64,000 nucleotides of DNA from JABFRZ01 sp964631945. Its GTDB lineage: Bacteria; Planctomycetota; UBA1135; GCA-002686595. The position numbers and the translations under genes were made by a program. The stretch spans positions 40,141 to 104,140 of the forward strand of contig CAZWAY010000010.1 of NCBI GenBank assembly GCA_964631945.1, in the 5' to 3' direction. The number at the start of each line of letters is the position of its first letter. The stretch's first letter is position 1. Of the stretch, positions 1-8,424 are shown in pieces. The notes beneath the pieces are model-generated. The model had not been told where the DNA came from. It did not search any database and worked only from the letters and a program-made list of their open reading frames with translations.

Positions 1-2
1 CC

Positions 3-941
3 TTCTACGTGCGCAAGACGCTCGTGCCGAGCGGGCTCTCGCCGATGGTCGACCTGCCGGCGGAGATCCGCCTGGGCGAGCCGCGCTTCCTGTTCTCGTT
101 CCTGGCGGTGGTCGCGCTCACGCTGCTGCTGGTGCGCTTCCGCCGGCGCGCGCCGGGCGCGCTGGTCGTGGGGCTGGCCTACGCGATCCTGATCGCGCCC
201 GCGCTCGGGGCGTTGCAGGCGGGAGCGCAGCTGGTCGCGGATCGCTACAGCTACTTCGCCTCGATGGCGCTCGCGCTCGGGATCGGCGGGCTGTGGCTGG
301 GCGCCGGGCGGCGCGGGCCGCTCGTCCAGCAGCTGGCGGGGATCGGCGCGGTGGCCGCGGTGCTCGCCTCCGGCGTCGCCACCTGGAAGAACGCCGCGCT
401 GTGGGCCGACCCGGTGGCGCTGTTCGAGCACGGCATCGCCGCGACCGGCAGCCCACGCCTGATGACCAACCTGGCCATGACCTACAACGAGGCGGCGGCC
501 AGCGACGAGCAGCGGCGCGCCGAGTACCTGGGGCGTGCGCTGGCGTGGTCGCAGCGCGCCGTGGACACGGCCGAGGCGCTGCAGGTCTCGGAGCCGCTCT
601 ACCGCCTGCACCGCGGGACGATCCTGCACAACCTCGGGCGCGAGCCCGAGGCCGTGGCCGACCTGGCCTGGTTCGTCGAGCGTGCTCCGACCAGCGTCGA
701 GGGCCACCTGAACCTCGCGTTCGCGCTCGCGCGCAACGGCCAGGCGGCGCCGGCCGTCGCGGCCTTCGAGCGCTGCGTGGAGCTCGCCCCGACCCTCGAA
801 TCCGCCTGGCGCGGCCTCGGGGCCGCGCAGGAGGCCGCGGGCGACCCGGAACGCGCCGTCGCGAGCTACCGGCGCGCGCTCGAGCTCGCGCCCGGGAACC
901 GCAGCGTGGAAGCGCGCCTCGGGGTCCTGGAAGCGCGCTAG
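3..941 (+). CDS. TPR-containing multi-pass membrane protein, 5' end outside window
   Basis: The reading frame is open from the first bases of the window, so this is the C-terminal 312 residues of a longer protein. The visible part has two to three hydrophobic segments (about residues 30-45, 57-75 and 80-100) containing ADRYSYF, a motif typical of TMTC-like membrane proteins that combine a glycosyltransferase-C-like membrane domain with TPRs. The last 180 residues form TPR-like helices, the clearest being the final repeat with AVASYRRALELAPGN. The likely role is a membrane protein with a soluble interaction or glycosyl-transfer domain; substrate unknown. Its TAG stop overlaps the stop of the convergent next gene within CTAG. 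Confidence 0.75.
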   Translation, partial: FYVRKTLVPSGLSPMVDLPAEIRLGEPRFLFSFLAVVALTLLLVRFRRRAPGALVVGLAYAILIAPALGALQAGAQLVADRYSYFASMALALGIGGLWLGAGRRGPLVQQLAGIGAVAAVLASGVATWKNAALWADPVALFEHGIAATGSPRLMTNLAMTYNEAAASDEQRRAEYLGRALAWSQRAVDTAEALQVSEPLYRLHRGTILHNLGREPEAVADLAWFVERAPTSVEGHLNLAFALARNGQAAPAVAAFERCVELAPTLESAWRGLGAAQEAAGDPERAVASYRRALELAPGNRSVEARLGVLEAR

Positions 942-1507
942 CGCTTCGCGTTGCGGGCCACGTAGTCGCGCGCCTTGGCCTCGTACTCGGCGGTCTTGAG
1001 CCCGATCGTCCTGGCCTCGGCCACGGCCGCGTCGAGCGCGAGGCCGCCGTCGAGCACGCGCCAGGGGATCCACACGGCGCCGACGCGATTGGCCGAGGCG
1101 CAGTGCAGAAGGATCGGACGCTCGGCCGTGTTCAGCAGCGTGCGCGAGCGCGCGAAGACCTCGTCGCTCAGCTCCTCGGCGCCGTTCCAGGGCAGGTGCA
1201 CGTAGGCGAGGCCGAGGGCCGTGACCGCCGCCTGCTCGTCGAAGTCGGGTTGCTCCTTGGCCGTGCGCAGGTTGATCACCGTCTTCACGCCGCCGGCCTT
1301 GGCCTGCTCGAAGTCGCTGGCGGAGGGCTGGCTCGCGAGGAACACGCCGTCGAGCGTGTGCAGGCGCGCGATGCTGCCGCACGAGTACGGTTCGAGCGTT
1401 TCGGTCGCCTGGACCCGGGCACCGGCGTCCTTGGCCTCGGACGCCCGGTCCGAGGTGCAGGCCGGGAGGAGCGGGAGCAGGGACAGGAGCGCGATTCGGA
1501 GCTTCAT
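938..1507 (-). CDS. Lipoprotein with DUF442 / tyrosine-phosphatase-like fold
   Basis: A 189-residue protein that starts with a lipoprotein signal: hydrophobic stretch then LLPACTS, so Cys17 is the probable lipid-modified residue. The rest matches the dual-specificity-phosphatase-like fold of the beta-lactamase-hydrolase-like (DUF442) family. VKTVINLRT is an early strand, and HCASANRVG carries the CX5R phosphate-binding loop (Cys, five residues, Arg). The general acid Asp is not obvious. An exported lipid-anchored phosphatase is plausible; the substrate is unknown. A G-rich ribosome site (AAAGGGGG) lies just before the ATG. It is convergent with the TPR membrane protein, with overlapping stops. 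Confidence 0.75.
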   Translation of the reverse strand: MKLRIALLSLLPLLPACTSDRASEAKDAGARVQATETLEPYSCGSIARLHTLDGVFLASQPSASDFEQAKAGGVKTVINLRTAKEQPDFDEQAAVTALGLAYVHLPWNGAEELSDEVFARSRTLLNTAERPILLHCASANRVGAVWIPWRVLDGGLALDAAVAEARTIGLKTAEYEAKARDYVARNAKR

Positions 1508-1599
1508 GCCCCCTTTCTACGCTCTGGAGCGCGGGTCCGCCCTACGCAGGGCGGCGCAGTCCCCCCACCCTCCTGGACGGGCTGCTTGGACGGGGGACT

Positions 1600-2100
1600 C
1601 TAGCCCGCGCGCGCGAGGGAAGGCTCGGGCTCGGCGCGGCTGCGCAGGACGGAGCGCAGGGGCGTCAGCACGCCGCGCCCCTCGCTCGCCGCCGCGAGTT
1701 CGCGCCGGTCGGACTCGAGCGTGCGCTCGCGCGCGAGGGCGGCTCGGACGGCCGCGATCACCTCGGCCACGCGCACGCTGCCGGAGAAGCGCGCCACCAC
1801 CTCGCCGGCGGAGAACACCAGCACGGTCGGGATGACCTCGAGCCCGAAGCGCACCGCCAGCTCGCGGTTCGCGCCGGTCTCGAGCACGGCGCCGTTCACG
1901 CGCTCGCCGAACTCGCGCAGGAGCTCCTGCCAGCCCTCGGCCGAGAGCCCGCGCCAGGGCCTGTCCCACCCGGCGAAGTGGCTCTCGACCACGACCGGCT
2001 CGCGCGCGCGGTGGAGCAGCGCCGGGAGGTCCCGGTCGCCGAGCGCGCGCGGCGCGAGCTCGGGGGCGAGGGTGGAGGGCGTGGAGAGCATGGCTTGCAT
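1600..2100 (-). CDS. Thioredoxin-fold protein lacking the CXXC active site
   Basis: 166 residues from an ATG preceded by an AAGGGGGCGAAGG stretch; a second ATG three codons later is possible. The fold elements of thioredoxin are present: VVVESHFAGW for the central strand, then a helix, then FGLEVIPTVLVFSAGEVVARFSG with the conserved cis-proline (IPT). Where thioredoxins have WCGPC this protein has WDRPW (residues 45-49), so both redox cysteines are missing and no other cysteine pair replaces them. It cannot be a disulfide reductase; a chaperone, scaffold or binding role is more likely. A roughly 50-residue C-terminal extension is predicted to be helical. Divergent from the Nudix gene, 73 nt apart. 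Confidence 0.75.
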   Translation of the reverse strand: MQAMLSTPSTLAPELAPRALGDRDLPALLHRAREPVVVESHFAGWDRPWRGLSAEGWQELLREFGERVNGAVLETGANRELAVRFGLEVIPTVLVFSAGEVVARFSGSVRVAEVIAAVRAALARERTLESDRRELAAASEGRGVLTPLRSVLRSRAEPEPSLARAG

Positions 2101-2173
2101 CCTTCGCCCCCTTGGATGCTCGGCCGCGGCGGGGGTTTCGCTTTGTGGCACGCCAGTCCAGACTCGCGGCACG

Positions 2174-2752
2174 ATGGACCCCGCCGAGCTCGCGCGGCGC
2201 CTGGCGGCGCAGGGAGGGGCATCCGAGCCGGACCCGGCAGCCGCGGCCCGGCGCGCGGCGGTGGCGATCCTGCTCCGGAACCGTGGCGCAGGAGCCGAGG
2301 TCCTGCTCCTGCGCCGCGCCGAGCGCGCGGGCGACCGCTGGTCGGGCCAGATCGGGCTCCCGGGCGGCCACGCCGAGGCCGCCGACCCGGACCTGCTCGC
2401 GACCGCCGTGCGCGAGGCGCACGAGGAGGTCGGGCTGGACCTCGCGCGCGAGGCCGAGCTCGTGGGCCAGCTGCGCGCGGTCCAGGCCAAGGCGCGGGGC
2501 GTGCTGCTGCCGATGTGGATCACGCCCTTCGTGTTCTGCTCGCGCGCCGAGCTCGCCCCGCGCCCCGGTCCGGAAGCGGTCGAGGTCTTCTGGTTCCCGC
2601 TCGGCCGCGCCCGCGCCGGCGAGCTCGCCTGGACGCACCGCTACCGGCGCGAGGACGAGGAGCGCGTCCTGCCGGCCTGGCGCTTCGAGGAGCGCGTGGT
2701 GTGGGGGCTGACCTACGAGATCCTGTCGGCCTTCGCGCGGATCGGACTCTGA
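2174..2752 (+). CDS. Nudix hydrolase, CoA pyrophosphatase-like
   Basis: 192 residues. The Nudix box runs from GLPGGH to REAHEEVG (about residues 63-88), with the Arg-Glu-x-x-Glu-Glu metal-binding core intact. The lead-in RWSGQIGLPGG and the D-DLLATAVREAHEEVGL spacing match the NudL/YeaB (CoA pyrophosphatase) branch, which splits CoA or similar nucleoside diphosphate derivatives. The extra UPF0035 motif of that family is only partly recognisable, so substrate assignment is tentative. The protein should be cytoplasmic. It is 26 nt upstream of the OPT transporter on the same strand and may be co-transcribed with it. Confidence 0.85.
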   Translation: MDPAELARRLAAQGGASEPDPAAAARRAAVAILLRNRGAGAEVLLLRRAERAGDRWSGQIGLPGGHAEAADPDLLATAVREAHEEVGLDLAREAELVGQLRAVQAKARGVLLPMWITPFVFCSRAELAPRPGPEAVEVFWFPLGRARAGELAWTHRYRREDEERVLPAWRFEERVVWGLTYEILSAFARIGL

Positions 2753-2778
2753 GGCGCGCCGCGAGTAGACTGCCCACG

Positions 2779-4680
2779 GTGCGCGCAGGATCGAACGCCC
2801 CCGGATCGGACGTCTCCGTGGCCGAGTTCACGCTCAAGGCCGTCCTGTGCGGGCTCGTCTTCGGCGTGATCTTCGGGGCCGCGAACGCCTTCATCGGGTT
2901 GAAGGCCGGACTCACGGTCTCGACCTCGATCCCGATCGCGGTGCTGTCGGTGGCGCTGTTCCGCGCGCTGGGCGGCGGCGGGACGATCCTCGAGGCCAAC
3001 CTGGCGCAGACCGTGGGGAGCGCGAGCTCGTCGCTCGCCTCGGGCACGATCTTCACCATCCCGGCACTGTTCATGTGGGGCCTCGAGCCGTCCGTGCCGC
3101 AGGTCGCGATCCTGGCGCTGTGCGGCGGACTGCTCGGGATCCTGGCGATGGTGCCGCTGCGGCGGCTCCTGATCGTCGGGGCCGAGGCCGAGCTGCCCTA
3201 CCCGGAGGGACGCGCCTGCGCCGACGTGCTGCGCGCGACCGAGAAGGGCGGCGTCGGCAGCCGCTGGATCTTCATCGGGCTCGCGCTGGGCTTCGTGGTC
3301 GAGCTCGCCCTGAGCCAGTTCCACCTGATCCCCAAGGAGGTCAGCTGGAAGCTGGGCCAGAACGCCTCGCTGGCGCTGCGCATCTCGCCCGCGCTGCTGG
3401 CGGTCGGCTTCATCATCGGCTTCCGTGCCGCGGCCGTGATGGTCGTGGGCGGGTTCCTGACCTCGCTGGTGCTCTATCCGCTCGTCACCAAGGCCTGGGC
3501 GAGCGGGGCGACGGCCGCGCTCTCCTTGGACGAGGTGCAGCAGGCGCTGCGGGCCTACGTGGACCGCATCCCGGCCGTGCCCGCGCTCGGCGCCAGCGCG
3601 GTCAAGAGCCAGTTCCTGCTGTACGTCGGCGCGGGCGCGGTCGCGGCGGCCGGGCTGCTGACGGTCGTGCGCACGGGGCCGACCATGGCGCGCTCGCTCG
3701 CGGCGGTGGTGGCCGGAGTCCGGCGCGGGGCGGACGCGGCGCCGCCCACGCGCACCGAGCGTGACCTGCCGGGCTGGATCCTCCTGGTGGGGATCGCGGC
3801 GGTGGTGACCCTGCTCGCGTTCATGCCCGGCGTGCTGGCGGGCGAGCTCGGCCTCTCGCGCCGTCTGCTGGCCGCGATCGGGGCCTCGTTCTTCGCGTTC
3901 CTGTTCGTGCCGGTGAGTTCGCGCATGGTGGGCGTGATCGGGGTCTCGTCCAACCCGACCAGCGCCATGGCGCTGGTCACGCTGGCCGGCACGGCCGCGG
4001 TCTTCGCGCTGCTCGGCTGGAAGGAGCTCGACGCGCGCGCGGCGGTGCTCACGGTCGGCACGGTCGTGTGCGTGGCGGCCTCCAAGGCCGGCGACATCTC
4101 GCAGGACCTGAAGACGGGCCAGCTGGTGGGCGCGACGCCGGCGCTGCAACAGTACGGCCAGCTCATCGCGGCCGCGGTCGCGTGCTGGGCGGTGGCGGCG
4201 GTGGTGGTGGCGATCGGGAAGAGCGAGGGCTTCGGCGAGGGCACCGCCCCGCAGGCGCGCCTGATGAAGACCATCGTCGAGGCCGTGCTGGGCGAGGCGC
4301 TGCCCTGGGACCTGATGGCGATGGGCGGGGCGATGTCGCTGTGCGCCGCGCTGGTCGGCCTGCCGGCGCTGTCGTTCGCGCTGGGCGTCTACCTGCCGCT
4401 GGCCACGCTGGCGACGATCTTCGTGGGCGGCCTGGTGCGGCGCCACGCCGAGCGCGGCGCGGATGCCCCCGCCAAGAGCGGCCTGCAGAGCGGGATCCTG
4501 TGCGCCTCGGGCTTCGTGGCGGGCGAGGGACTCGCGAGCGTGTGCGTCTTCGCCTACGCCTGGTACACCAGGGCGGGCCGCTACGCGCCGCCGGAGCCGA
4601 GCCTGCTCGAGGTCTCGCTCGCGCTGGCGGCGCTCTTGGCGGTGGTGGCGGTGCTGGCTCGGTCGGCGCGGAGCGCCTGA
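2779..4680 (+). CDS. OPT-family oligopeptide/metal-chelate transporter
   Basis: About 633 residues with some 14-16 hydrophobic segments. The N-terminal region (NAFIGLKAGLTVSTSIPIAV) and the later GVSSNPTSAM and KAGDISQDLKTGQLVGATP motifs are diagnostic of the OPT family, proton-coupled inner-membrane importers of peptides or metal chelates. The start is uncertain: no ATG precedes the first membrane segment. GTG at 2779 is chosen because it lies just after the Nudix stop; GTG at 2818 also works. Family length is about 600-670 residues, so the gene is complete. The convergent M64 peptidase ends 16 nt downstream. Confidence 0.9.
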   Translation: MRAGSNAPGSDVSVAEFTLKAVLCGLVFGVIFGAANAFIGLKAGLTVSTSIPIAVLSVALFRALGGGGTILEANLAQTVGSASSSLASGTIFTIPALFMWGLEPSVPQVAILALCGGLLGILAMVPLRRLLIVGAEAELPYPEGRACADVLRATEKGGVGSRWIFIGLALGFVVELALSQFHLIPKEVSWKLGQNASLALRISPALLAVGFIIGFRAAAVMVVGGFLTSLVLYPLVTKAWASGATAALSLDEVQQALRAYVDRIPAVPALGASAVKSQFLLYVGAGAVAAAGLLTVVRTGPTMARSLAAVVAGVRRGADAAPPTRTERDLPGWILLVGIAAVVTLLAFMPGVLAGELGLSRRLLAAIGASFFAFLFVPVSSRMVGVIGVSSNPTSAMALVTLAGTAAVFALLGWKELDARAAVLTVGTVVCVAASKAGDISQDLKTGQLVGATPALQQYGQLIAAAVACWAVAAVVVAIGKSEGFGEGTAPQARLMKTIVEAVLGEALPWDLMAMGGAMSLCAALVGLPALSFALGVYLPLATLATIFVGGLVRRHAERGADAPAKSGLQSGILCASGFVAGEGLASVCVFAYAWYTRAGRYAPPEPSLLEVSLALAALLAVVAVLARSARSA

Positions 4681-4696
4681 GTCCGGGAAGCGCCAG

Positions 4697-6088
4697 CTAG
4701 CGCACCTCGAGCCACCACACGCGCTCGCTCTCCAGCAGCCCGAGTTCGTCCTTCAGCACCCACGGGAACTTCTCGCCGCGCAGCTCCGTCGTGTCGCGCA
4801 CGCGGCAGGTGATGCGGTAGAGGCCTGGCGCGTAGTCCTCGCGCGCCATGCGCAGCACGTCGAGGCCGTCCTTGCCCACGCCGCGCCGGCGGGTCGGGCG
4901 TTCGCCCATCGACGGCAGCGGGCCGCGCTCGATTCGGTCGGTGCTCACCAGGTGCTGCGCGGACGGGACGTGGGCCTCGCCGGGCGTGAGCGGGTACTTG
5001 GCCGCCGCTTCGACCCACCAGCTCACCTCGAGGTCGTGCGTGGCCGGGCGCATGGTGCGCACGCGGATCTCGACCGGCTGGTCGACCAGCCGGATCGGCT
5101 CGCGGATCCCGCGCGGCGGCGCCGGGGGCGTGACCTCCTCGATCGGATCGACGATCGAGTAGATGCGCAGCAGCAGCGCCTCGCGGCACACCGGGCAGAA
5201 GACCTCGCCGTCGTTCATGATGCAGCCGCTGGCGGTCGGGCGCCACGCGCCCATCACCTGACCGTTGCCGCCCTCGTAGACCCCCACGCTCGGGTGACGG
5301 GCCTCGAGCCAGTGGCGCCAGGGCACGGAAGCGCGCTCCTCCGTGGAGGAGATGTTGGGGCGGTCGAAGACCTCGCCGCGCCGGTGGGTGTGATCCGAGT
5401 ACTCGTCGCCGAGGCCCGCGAAGGCGTGGCCCCATTCGTGCACGGCCGTGCGCGCGTCGCGCCCGCCGATCACGGCCACGCCGCCCCCGCCGGTGCCGAG
5501 CACGCCCAGCTTGACGAACACGATCGCCAGACCGTCGCTGCCCGGGATCTGCGCCAGCACCTCGTGCACGCGCACGCCGTCGATGCCGACGTGGCCCGCG
5601 TCCGTGCCGAGCGTGCGCCCGCCGAGCAGCGTGTCGTACTCGCGCCCGAAGCCGTCCACGCCGGCCTCGGCGCTCAAGCACACGCCGCGCACGAAGTTGA
5701 AGTAGTCCCAGTACTCGCGGAACGGCTCGGCGCGCTCGAACAGCGGCGGCACGTCCTCGGCCAGCTCGTCGAAGGCGCGCTGGTGCTGGAGCTCGTAGCC
5801 GTCGCCCAGCACCACGACCTCGACCCGGTTCGAGGCCGGCCCGTGCTCCACCAGCGCGCACGAACCCAGCAAGGCACTCGGAGTCACGCGCTTGGCGGCG
5901 AGCTTGCCCTCCGCGGTCGTGGGATGGCGCTCGAGCAAGCGATCGTAGAGCGCGCGCGCCTCCTTGTGACGGCCGGCGCAGGCGAGCTGCTCGGCGCGCG
6001 CGAGCAACGCAGCCGGATCGGAGGGATCCTGACGCGCCGCCACGGGCGCCCCCAGGAGCAACAGCGACACCACGAGCAGGGTTCGCAT
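4697..6088 (-). CDS. Exported M64-family (IgA-peptidase-like) zinc metallopeptidase
   Basis: 463 residues with an N-terminal signal peptide (hydrophobic residues 3-16, APVAA cleavage region). A short TPR-like helical pair follows at about 25-65. The catalytic domain contains VVLGDGYE, characteristic of M64 peptidases, and HEWGHAFAGLGDEYSD, giving the HEXXH zinc site with the downstream GDEY. The C-terminal 130 residues look beta-rich. M64 enzymes are secreted metallopeptidases; the natural substrate here is unknown. CIMNDGEVFCPVCRE contains closely spaced cysteines that may form disulfides or bind metal. Confidence 0.85.
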   Translation of the reverse strand: MRTLLVVSLLLLGAPVAARQDPSDPAALLARAEQLACAGRHKEARALYDRLLERHPTTAEGKLAAKRVTPSALLGSCALVEHGPASNRVEVVVLGDGYELQHQRAFDELAEDVPPLFERAEPFREYWDYFNFVRGVCLSAEAGVDGFGREYDTLLGGRTLGTDAGHVGIDGVRVHEVLAQIPGSDGLAIVFVKLGVLGTGGGGVAVIGGRDARTAVHEWGHAFAGLGDEYSDHTHRRGEVFDRPNISSTEERASVPWRHWLEARHPSVGVYEGGNGQVMGAWRPTASGCIMNDGEVFCPVCREALLLRIYSIVDPIEEVTPPAPPRGIREPIRLVDQPVEIRVRTMRPATHDLEVSWWVEAAAKYPLTPGEAHVPSAQHLVSTDRIERGPLPSMGERPTRRRGVGKDGLDVLRMAREDYAPGLYRITCRVRDTTELRGEKFPWVLKDELGLLESERVWWLEVR

Positions 6089-6178
6089 CGTCGCGATGAT
6101 AAGGGCTCGGCCGAGGCAAGGCTCGGCTCGAGCCCGGTAGCGCCGTCACAGGGACGAAACGCCGCTGATTCGAAGTCC

Positions 6179-6622
6179 CTAGCCGTTCAGGAAGGCGCGC
6201 AGCATCCAGATCGTCTTCTCCTGGCCGTCGGCGTAGCCCTGGGCCAGGTTCTGGGTGGCCGCGTCGCCGGCCTTGGCCGCGGCCTGCTCCAGCGCGCGCA
6301 GCGAGGTGTTCAGGGCTTCGAGGTCGCTGGCGACGTTGCGGACCATGTCGTTGGCCGAGGGCTGACCGCCGTCCTCGCGCAGGCGCGCCAGGGCGAGCTG
6401 CTCCTTCAGCGTGACCGGCGGACGGACGCCGCGCGCGGCCAGGCGTTCGGCCACGGTGTCGACCTTGAGCGCGGCCTCGTCGTAGAGCTCCTCGAACTTC
6501 GCGTGCAGCCCGAAGAACAGCGGGCCGGTCACGGTCCAGTGGTAGCCGCGCAGCTTCATGTAGAGGATCTGGTAGTCGGCGAGCAGCGTGGCGAGTTCCT
6601 TGTCGAGCACTTGTTCCTTCAC
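6179..6622 (-). CDS. dps: Dps-family ferritin-like DNA-protection protein
   Basis: 147 residues starting at GTG 6622, chosen because AAGGAG lies 7 nt upstream and the N-terminus then matches family length. YHWTVTGPLFFGLH followed by FEELYDEAALKVDTVAERL supplies the Dps ferroxidase residues (two His, Asp and Glu at the dimer interface). Dps dodecamers oxidise iron with peroxide and protect DNA. It is divergent from oxyR, the usual peroxide regulator of dps, across a 243-nt spacer holding a candidate OxyR site, so peroxide induction is very likely. Confidence 0.93.
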   Translation of the reverse strand: MKEQVLDKELATLLADYQILYMKLRGYHWTVTGPLFFGLHAKFEELYDEAALKVDTVAERLAARGVRPPVTLKEQLALARLREDGGQPSANDMVRNVASDLEALNTSLRALEQAAAKAGDAATQNLAQGYADGQEKTIWMLRAFLNG

Positions 6623-6830
6623 GTTCGGGCTCCTTGTCGTGGGTTCGGGTGGATGGATTGCATGGTCACGATTTCGAGCGAGCACGACCAGTTCGTGTTC
6701 ATGGATTCTGCGGATCGATCGGGAGCGCGCCTCGGCGAACCGGTGGTCGACGTCCTCCGGGGTCGGTGTCCGGGCTCGTTCGAATGGCTTCCACCGAGGC
6801 AAGGATCGGCGCTGCGGCCTGATGTCGCCA

Positions 6831-6867
6831 ATCGTAGTTTCGTCAGAGTCTGATAGCCTGTGCCTAT
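6831..6867. promoter_or_regulatory. Candidate OxyR binding site
   Basis: ATAG at 6853-6856 and CTAT at 6864-6867 are separated by exactly 7 nt, one full half of the OxyR consensus (ATAG-N7-CTAT repeated with N7 spacing), and include the LysR-type T-N11-A core. The two upstream quarter sites at the correct spacing are ATCG (3 of 4) at 6831 and GTCA (1 of 4) at 6842. The site overlaps the oxyR start codon, consistent with autorepression. It could also serve the divergent dps gene. Confidence 0.5.
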
Positions 6868-7792
6868 GGAACGCCCGTCCCTGCGCCAGCTCGAGTGCGC
6901 CCTGGCCGTGGCCGAGCGCCTGAGCTTCCGGCGCGCGGCCGAGGCCTGCTTCATCAGCCAGCCGGCGCTCTCGCTGCAGGTCCAGCAGCTCGAGCGACTG
7001 CTCGGGACGCGCCTGTTCGAGCGCGATCGGCGTCGCGTGCTGCTGACGCCGGCGGGTGAGCAGCTGCTTCCGCACCTGCGGGCCGCCCTGCTCGCGATCG
7101 ACGGCCTGGTCGAAGCGGCCCACGCCCAGCGCGACCCGCTGGCCGGAACGCTGCGCCTCGGGGTCATCCCGACGGTCGCGCCCTACGTGCTGCCGGGCGT
7201 GATCGTGCCCCTGCGCAAGCGCTGCCCCGAGTTGCGCCTCCTGCTGCGCGAGGACACGACCGCGCGGCTGGTCGAGCGCGTGCAGGAGGGCAAGCTCGAC
7301 CTGTGCCTGCTCGCGCTCGAGGCCGAGCTCGGGGGCCTGGCGACGCTCACGCTCTACTCCGATCCCTTCGTGCTGGTCGTGCCGGCGGACCACGACCTGG
7401 CCGCGCGCAAGCTGGCGCGCGTGCCGGACCTGGCCGACGAGGAAGTGCTGCTGCTCGAGGACGAGCACTGCTTCCGGGCCCAGGCGCTGGCCCTGTGCCA
7501 GCGCGCCGGCGCGCGCGAGCTCGGCGACTTCCGCGCCACGAGCCTGAACACGCTGGTGCGCATGGTGGCGAGCGGCACGGGCGTCACGCTGCTGCCGGCC
7601 ATGGCGCTGGCCAGCGAGGTGCGCGGTCAGGACCGGCTGGTGGCGCTGCCGCTCGAGCGCCGCGCCTCGCGCACCATCGGCCTGGCGTGGCGCGCCTCGA
7701 CGCCGCGTCGCGCGGCCTTCGAGCAGCTGGCCGAGGCCTTCGTCGAGCACGCGCCCAAGGGCACGCTCGCGGTCGCGCGCGGGCGGCGCTAG
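6866..7792 (+). CDS. oxyR: OxyR, LysR-type peroxide-sensing regulator
   Basis: 308 residues: an N-terminal winged HTH (RQLECALAVAERLSFRRAAEAC, split here only by its helix turn) and a LysR substrate domain. The signature EDEHCFRAQALALC reproduces the OxyR redox loop: peroxidatic Cys202 preceded by His, and resolving Cys211 nine residues later, as in E. coli C199/C208. Hydrogen peroxide should form the disulfide and activate transcription. An in-frame stop (TAG 6854) limits the start to GTG 6860 or ATG 6866. Neither has a clear ribosome site, so translation may be leaderless. The stop abuts the convergent GNAT gene. Confidence 0.92.
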   Translation: MERPSLRQLECALAVAERLSFRRAAEACFISQPALSLQVQQLERLLGTRLFERDRRRVLLTPAGEQLLPHLRAALLAIDGLVEAAHAQRDPLAGTLRLGVIPTVAPYVLPGVIVPLRKRCPELRLLLREDTTARLVERVQEGKLDLCLLALEAELGGLATLTLYSDPFVLVVPADHDLAARKLARVPDLADEEVLLLEDEHCFRAQALALCQRAGARELGDFRATSLNTLVRMVASGTGVTLLPAMALASEVRGQDRLVALPLERRASRTIGLAWRASTPRRAAFEQLAEAFVEHAPKGTLAVARGRR

Positions 7793-8419
7793 CTAGCCCG
7801 ACCTCGAGAATGGAAGACGTCCTCGGTCGGCCCGCTTGCGCCGCCCCAGCGCGCGCACGTAGATCGGGCGCTTGCCCGGCGTCCTCGCCAGGCGCTCGAA
7901 TCCGCAGCGTTCGAACACCTGCGGCAGCCCGGTCCAGGCGAAGGCGCCCGGCAGCTCGCCGCCGGCCCGCGGCGGCACGGCCGGATAGCCCTCGACGCGC
8001 GCCGCGCCGTGCTTGCGCGCCAGGGCAACGGCCTGCGCCAGCAGGCGCTTCCCGAGCCCGCGCTTGCGCCACTCCCTCGCGACGAAGAAGCAGGTCACCG
8101 ACCAGGTGCGCTCGTCCCAGTCGGTCGCCAGCGATGGCTTCGCGGCGAGCGCCACGAAGTCCGCGCGCGGCCCGACGCTGCACCAGCCGACCGCGCGACC
8201 GGCCGCGAGCGCGAGCACGCCCTTGGCCGCGCCGCGCGCGACGAGTCGCTTCAGGGCGCGCCGGTTGCCCTCGCCGCGCCCCTGCTCCCAGTCCTTGCGC
8301 GCGAGTCGCCAGGCCATGCACCAGCACCCGCCGCAGGCTCCGCGCGCACCGAACAGCACCTCGAGTCGCGCCCAGTCGGCCCGCGCGAGCGGCCGGATCT
8401 CGACGGTCGCGCGCGCCAT
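7793..8419 (-). CDS. GNAT-family N-acetyltransferase
   Basis: 208 residues. The acetyl-CoA binding segment is VTCFFVAREWRKRGLGKRLL, with the R-x-x-G-x-G pyrophosphate loop. A cysteine-rich N-terminal motif CGGCWCMAW is typical of one GNAT subgroup of unknown substrate. The C-terminus is basic (RALGRRKRADRGR). The gene starts 5 nt after the small membrane protein gene and is probably co-transcribed with it. Its stop codon directly follows the oxyR stop on the opposite strand, leaving no room for a terminator. Confidence 0.82.
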   Translation of the reverse strand: MARATVEIRPLARADWARLEVLFGARGACGGCWCMAWRLARKDWEQGRGEGNRRALKRLVARGAAKGVLALAAGRAVGWCSVGPRADFVALAAKPSLATDWDERTWSVTCFFVAREWRKRGLGKRLLAQAVALARKHGAARVEGYPAVPPRAGGELPGAFAWTGLPQVFERCGFERLARTPGKRPIYVRALGRRKRADRGRLPFSRSG

Positions 8420-8424
8420 CGTCC

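Noticed and set aside
9..4680. Many long open frames (300-1200 codons) opposite or across real genes throughout the window
   Set aside because: In DNA this G+C-rich, stops are rare in several frames. These frames are Arg/Ala/Pro/His-rich, lack domain motifs and overlap well-supported genes.
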